In this document: piece by piece, positions 6,443 to 9,552 of the stretch | Numbering within the stretch: the first letter of the stretch is position 1 | Layout: each line of letters starts with the position of its first letter | Source of the DNA: CAZWKI01 sp964634645 | Lineage (GTDB): Bacteria > Patescibacteriota > Patescibacteriia > UBA1558 > S5-K13 | Direction: 5' to 3' | Length of the DNA stretch: 9,552 nucleotides | NCBI GenBank assembly: GCA_964634645.1 | Contig: CAZWKI010000039.1 | Span: forward strand, 1 to 9,552 | The notes under the pieces: generated by a model | Told to the model about the DNA's origin: nothing | The model's input: the letters and a program-made list of their open reading frames with translations, nothing else | Databases searched by the model: none | Position numbers and translations under genes: made by a program

Positions 6443-8203
6443 TTAATTATAAAACTCTTTAATTATATTATTAAAATTTTCTTTTATTTTTTCTCTCTTT
6501 AATTTCAATGTTGGTGTAAGTTCATCGTATTCTTCACTAAATTGCCTTGGCACAAGATAAAAACTTACGATTTGTTCGCAGTCAGAAAAATTCTTTAAAC
6601 ACTCATTTATTTTGTTTTTATAAAAAATTTGCACTCTGTCTAAATTCAAATAGCTTTTTTTATCGTCAATTCCTATATCATTTTCTTTGCAGTATTTTTC
6701 TATTTCTTCAAATTCTGGTACTATCAGAGCTATCAAAAACTTTTGATTATTACCTATTACTATTGATTGGCCTATATATTTATCAAAATTAAGTGCTTCT
6801 TCTAAACTTCCTGGTAAAACCTTTTTTCCAGTAGACAAAACTATCAATTCTTTACTTCTGCCTATTATATTCAAAAATCCCTCATTATCTACAAAACCAA
6901 GATCTCCTGTATGAAACCAATTATTCTCGTCTATTGCTTTCCTACTTTCTTCTTCGTTGTTGAAATAACCCTTCATTATAGAACTACCTCGCACAAGAAT
7001 TTCTTTGTCTGGATTAATTTTTATTTCTAGATTTGGCAAAACAAATCCAACTGTTCCAAATTTATATTGATTAATTTTGTTTACAGATATAATTGGTGAT
7101 GTTTCTGTGAGTCCATAGCCTTCTATTACTTTGACACCTACATCTTCAAAAAATCTTGCTATTTTTTTGTTCAAACTAGATCCTCCAGATATTGCAATTC
7201 TAAGTCTTCCGCCAAAAATTTTTCTAATTTTTGTAAAAACAATCTTATCTAAAATCGCACACAATATTAATGTAAAAAAATCAGATCTCTCATTTTTTCT
7301 TTTGGCAGAAGTAACTCTACTCTTTGTTTTGATTGCATAATAAAATAATTTTTTTTTCAATTTTGAACCTTCTCTTAAATTGTTTTGAATTTTATCAAAA
7401 ATACGCTCAAAAATTCTTGGTACACAAATAAATATTGTGGGTTTTGCTAATTTTATATCTTCAACAATTGTTTTACTATTTCTACTGTAATATATTGATG
7501 CTCCCAAGGTCAGTGGAACTATTTGTCCTGCCGTTCTCTCTAATACGTGTGATAATGGCAAAAAAGAAAAAAATCTATCTGTTTGATAAATGGGTACATA
7601 TTGTAAAACATTTTCTATATTACTAATTATATTGCCATTTGTAAGAATTGCTCCCTTTGGCATGCCAGTTGTCCCAGACGTATATATTATTGTCATTTCT
7701 GCGTTAATGTCTTCTGAGGGAGAAGGCAAGTTTTCAATATTAAAATCTTTTAAAATATCTTGAAATTGTTTGATACTGGAACCAATGTCTTCAAAAGAAA
7801 CTATATTTTGAAATTTATTCACAAAATCATCTCCCACCGATTTAAACCTTTCAAACAAAGCTTGGTTTGATAAAAAAATCGTTTTGGGTTGTGTTTGAGA
7901 AATTATATATTCAATATATTTTGGTCCATAGGTGGTATGAATTGGTACAAGTATTAATCCCAAATAATTACAAGCCAAATCAACAACTGGCCACTCCCAT
8001 CTGTTTTCACTAAAAATAGCTATCTTGTCCTCTCTTCGTATTCCTAATTTTGAAAAATAATTTACCAATTTCAAAATGTAACTGTTTAATTCTTCATAAC
8101 AAATTTTCTTATATTTGGTATTTTCAATATAAGCCAAAGCAATATCCTTTGGATATTTAATAACGTTTTTTCTAAAATTAAGATATATGGTGCTTTGCTC
8201 CAT
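6443..8203 (-). CDS. long-chain acyl-CoA synthetase (AMP-forming)
   Basis: This 586-residue enzyme of the ANL superfamily should activate a fatty acid with ATP to acyl-AMP and then transfer it to CoA. Diagnostic motifs are complete: phosphate-binding YTSGTTGMPKG (174-184), GYGLTETSP (362-370), WFHTGDLG (429-436), hinge and nucleotide region GRSKELIVLSTGKKVLP (448-464), and C-terminal TPTLKLKR (563-570) with the candidate catalytic lysine. Overall length and the order of blocks fit the FAA1/FadD15-type long-chain group. No transmembrane helix is obvious; the family is usually peripheral to the membrane. It is the first gene of the long left-hand operon and precedes coaC by 10 bases, so CoA production and consumption are co-expressed. 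Actual chain-length preference cannot be read from sequence. The ATG at 8203 gives the expected N-terminus. Confidence 0.95.
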   Translation of the reverse strand: MEQSTIYLNFRKNVIKYPKDIALAYIENTKYKKICYEELNSYILKLVNYFSKLGIRREDKIAIFSENRWEWPVVDLACNYLGLILVPIHTTYGPKYIEYIISQTQPKTIFLSNQALFERFKSVGDDFVNKFQNIVSFEDIGSSIKQFQDILKDFNIENLPSPSEDINAEMTIIYTSGTTGMPKGAILTNGNIISNIENVLQYVPIYQTDRFFSFLPLSHVLERTAGQIVPLTLGASIYYSRNSKTIVEDIKLAKPTIFICVPRIFERIFDKIQNNLREGSKLKKKLFYYAIKTKSRVTSAKRKNERSDFFTLILCAILDKIVFTKIRKIFGGRLRIAISGGSSLNKKIARFFEDVGVKVIEGYGLTETSPIISVNKINQYKFGTVGFVLPNLEIKINPDKEILVRGSSIMKGYFNNEEESRKAIDENNWFHTGDLGFVDNEGFLNIIGRSKELIVLSTGKKVLPGSLEEALNFDKYIGQSIVIGNNQKFLIALIVPEFEEIEKYCKENDIGIDDKKSYLNLDRVQIFYKNKINECLKNFSDCEQIVSFYLVPRQFSEEYDELTPTLKLKREKIKENFNNIIKEFYN

Positions 8204-8219
8204 TTTCTTTATAATTTAC

Positions 8220-8245
8220 ATTATAATTTTATCATATTTTGACAA
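8220..8245 (-). promoter_or_regulatory. candidate promoter of the acyl-CoA synthetase operon
   Basis: On the minus strand a perfect -10 hexamer TATAAT (8220-8225) lies 16 bases before the ATG at 8203, with TTGTCA (8240-8245) upstream. The 14-base spacing is shorter than the usual 16-18; an alternative -10, TATGAT (8231-8236), has no good -35. Its position just after the terminator of the upstream gene supports a promoter somewhere here, but AT-rich DNA yields such hexamers by chance. If TATAAT is used, the leader would be only about ten bases. Confidence 0.4.
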
Positions 8246-8259
8246 AATACTCCAAAATT

Positions 8260-8285
8260 AAAAACAGTCCTTTGGTGAACCGTTT
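8260..8285 (-). terminator. intrinsic terminator after the DUF1295 gene
   Basis: The minus-strand RNA can form a 9-base-pair stem, AAACGGUUC pairing with GGACUGUUU, with a 6-base loop ACCAAA. It includes two G-U pairs and is followed by further Us (five in a row counting the end of the stem, then AAUUUU). On the plus strand the two G-U pairs become A-C mismatches, so the signal is specific to the minus strand, matching the genes. It lies 67 bases after the DUF1295 stop. The rest of the 149-base intergenic region holds only the candidate promoter and AT-rich sequence. Confidence 0.6.
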
Positions 8286-8352
8286 AATCTAAAATAAAAC
8301 CATAAAATAAATAAAAGGTATTTGTGTTTTAAGATATAAAAAATCAAACAAA

Positions 8353-9135
8353 TTACTTTTTTAAAACATTCTTTCTTGGTAACAATGGAAAAAATATACT
8401 TGTCTTCTTTTTGTATTCATGAAACTCTGGATTCTCGATCATCTTTTTTTCTAATAGTGGAACACCAGAAACAAATAAAATTAATATTGTAATAGTAAGC
8501 GGACTAATGATTGTTATAAATCCACCCGGAAGCGACAATGCAATTATAAAAATTCCCCACCACTGAGTCACCTCACCAAAATAATTAGGATGACGAGTGT
8601 ATTTCCACAAGCCCGTCTGCATTATTTTTCCTTTATTTTGTGGATTTTTTATAAAATTAGCTAATTGATAATCTCCAACAACCTCAAAAAAGAACCCAAT
8701 AATCCATATAATAAAACCAAGAATATCAAAAAAATTTATAGCACCAGTGGAATTTTTATTTATAAAAATAACAGAAAAAACTATCAAAAAAAGAAAAAAT
8801 CCTTGGAGTAAATAAACCTGTAAATAAGAACGTATCAAAAACCATTTGCCCCACTTATTTCTCCACTCTAGATAACGATAATCTTCTTGTTTTTTTCTAT
8901 TGCGTTTATAAATATGAAAGGCTAGTCTTAGTCCCCAAATCATAACAATAATATTAACAAAAATAGATCTTATACCGTGCTCACTTACAAGAAAAAAAGA
9001 AGTCCAGGAAATAAGTACAAATCCAAGACCCCAAGCAATATCTGCTATATCATTTCTTTTTTTGAGCAAAGAAATGACAAACCAAGCACTCATGTAGACA
9101 AATAGTATTAGAGCTAGATTTAAATAATGGTTCAT
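8353..9135 (-). CDS. DUF1295 family membrane protein (steroid 5-alpha-reductase-like)
   Basis: A 260-residue integral membrane protein with about six or seven hydrophobic segments. It carries the hallmarks of DUF1295: DIADIAWGLGF (29-39), WGLRLAFHIYKRNR (67-80), EDYRYLEW (84-91), GDYQLANF (154-161) and the C-terminal block GLWKYTRHPNYFGE (175-188) followed by QWWG. That block is shared with steroid 5-alpha-reductases and isoprenylcysteine methyltransferases and is associated with cofactor binding. The true substrate of bacterial DUF1295 proteins is not established; a lipid is likely given the membrane location and superfamily. It overlaps the DUF2177 stop by four bases (ATGA), so the two are translationally coupled, and a hairpin terminator follows it. 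A steroid role is unlikely in this kind of organism. Confidence 0.9.
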   Translation of the reverse strand: MNHYLNLALILFVYMSAWFVISLLKKRNDIADIAWGLGFVLISWTSFFLVSEHGIRSIFVNIIVMIWGLRLAFHIYKRNRKKQEDYRYLEWRNKWGKWFLIRSYLQVYLLQGFFLFLIVFSVIFINKNSTGAINFFDILGFIIWIIGFFFEVVGDYQLANFIKNPQNKGKIMQTGLWKYTRHPNYFGEVTQWWGIFIIALSLPGGFITIISPLTITILILFVSGVPLLEKKMIENPEFHEYKKKTSIFFPLLPRKNVLKK

Positions 9136-9530
9136 AAGCCAATTTTAGTAGCAATAAAAAAACTTATTATAGATACAATAGCAGCTATCACCACGCCCCA
9201 GATTAAATCAATAATAGTAACTATAATTGGCCAATCTTTTATTGTTGCAAGATTTGTGAGGTCATAAGTGGCATATGTAATAAGTCCAAACAAAGCTCCA
9301 AACAAAAGCGCATAGAGCCAAGAATGTTTTTCTAGAGCTGGCGCAATAACAAATAAAACAAGACCAACGACAAACAATAAATAAAAAATAATTGCCGCTG
9401 TCCAGTTTACATTTGTTTTCATTAAAAAACCGATTTGTTTTGCATAAAAATTTTTTGCAATCAAACCAAGCCACAGCATATCAATGACAAGAAAAATAGG
9501 CAAAGCAATAAAATAGAGTTTTATAAACAT
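9132..9530 (-). CDS. DUF2177 family membrane protein
   Basis: A 132-residue protein with four predicted transmembrane helices (about 4-25, 44-64, 70-90, 103-127). It matches DUF2177 in its fixed residues: a first helix with D17 and WLG (20-22), NFY (27-29), IFYLLFVVGLVLFVIAPAL (48-66), YATYDLTNLAT (85-95), a Trp-Pro at 100-101, and D108 with WG (111-112). The function of this family is unknown. In some Proteobacteria, as I recall, DUF2177 and DUF1295 genes lie in clusters with cyclopropane-fatty-acid synthase-like and FAD-dependent oxidoreductase genes, pointing to membrane-lipid modification. Here it precedes DUF1295 with a four-base overlap. Upstream only 22 AT-rich bases remain in the window, without a recognisable ribosome site or promoter. 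Confidence 0.9.
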   Translation of the reverse strand: MFIKLYFIALPIFLVIDMLWLGLIAKNFYAKQIGFLMKTNVNWTAAIIFYLLFVVGLVLFVIAPALEKHSWLYALLFGALFGLITYATYDLTNLATIKDWPIIVTIIDLIWGVVIAAIVSIISFFIATKIGL

Positions 9531-9552
9531 ATTATTTATTTAGATATGTAAT

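Noticed and set aside
6547..7626. Plus-strand open frames opposite the acyl-CoA synthetase (6547-6792, 7131-7340, 7435-7626)
   Set aside because: All are antisense to well-conserved ANL motifs; composition is what AT-rich complement produces.
8353..9135. True steroid reductase or isoprenylcysteine methyltransferase
   Set aside because: Shared C-terminal block only; the other motifs fit DUF1295, and the context gives no sterol or prenyl-protein link.
9262..9474. Minus-strand 70-codon frame
   Set aside because: Nested out of frame inside the DUF2177 gene, whose own frame has clear family motifs.
1..9552. Alternative genetic code (TGA read as an amino acid)
   Set aside because: TGA ends coaB and the DUF2177 gene at sensible lengths, in each case overlapping the next gene's start.
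1..9552. Mobile element, CRISPR, toxin-antitoxin or phage defence system
   Set aside because: No repeats, integrase or transposase motifs, tRNA-like structures or paired small genes were seen; every gene longer than a fragment has a family or domain resemblance.

Overview
This AT-rich window has ten protein-coding genes, all on the minus strand, so transcription runs from high to low coordinates. TGA (coaB, DUF2177 gene), TAG (transglutaminase-like gene) and TAA all act as stops, so the standard bacterial code fits and TGA-recoded lineages do not. Low G+C, very short or negative intergenic spacing, almost no Shine-Dalgarno sequences, divergent versions of core enzymes, and an orphan multi-GAF sensor kinase with a 7TM-type N-terminus suggest a small-genome bacterium. 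Candidate Phyla Radiation (Patescibacteria, Parcubacteria-like) is my best guess. This is inference; the window holds no rRNA or other marker gene that would settle it.

Layout in the direction of transcription: at the right end, a DUF2177 membrane protein (9132..9530) and a DUF1295 steroid-5-alpha-reductase-like membrane protein (8353..9135) overlap by 4 bases. A strand-specific hairpin terminator (8260..8285) follows. The rest of the 149-base intergenic stretch carries a weak candidate promoter. Eight tightly packed genes then run off the left edge: a long-chain acyl-CoA synthetase (6443..8203), separate coaC (5896..6432) and coaB (5239..5886) genes for coenzyme A synthesis, a transglutaminase-like protein (4539..5246), a 914-residue sensor histidine kinase (1802..4546), a two-helix membrane protein with a PH-like domain (1350..1811), phosphoglycerate kinase (163..1357) and the first 50 codons of enolase (1..151).

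The right-hand genes have a lipid theme: DUF1295 and DUF2177 membrane proteins, fatty-acid activation, and two steps of CoA synthesis that supply the ligase's cofactor. The left-hand end is lower glycolysis. Between them sit three genes with a signalling or membrane flavour, joined to each other and to both flanks by stop/start overlaps of 8 to 10 bases. No phage, insertion sequence, CRISPR, tRNA or rRNA is visible.

The ten Ns at 341..350 interrupt pgk. The coding sequence on both sides rejoins in frame when they are removed, and the spacing between conserved motifs is then normal, so pgk is probably intact and the Ns are an assembly spacer. The most interesting points are the transglutaminase/kinase/PH-domain trio, unusual residues at normally invariant ligand sites in PGK and enolase, and the linkage of fatty-acid activation to CoA synthesis. 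I found no clear evidence of a wholly new system.
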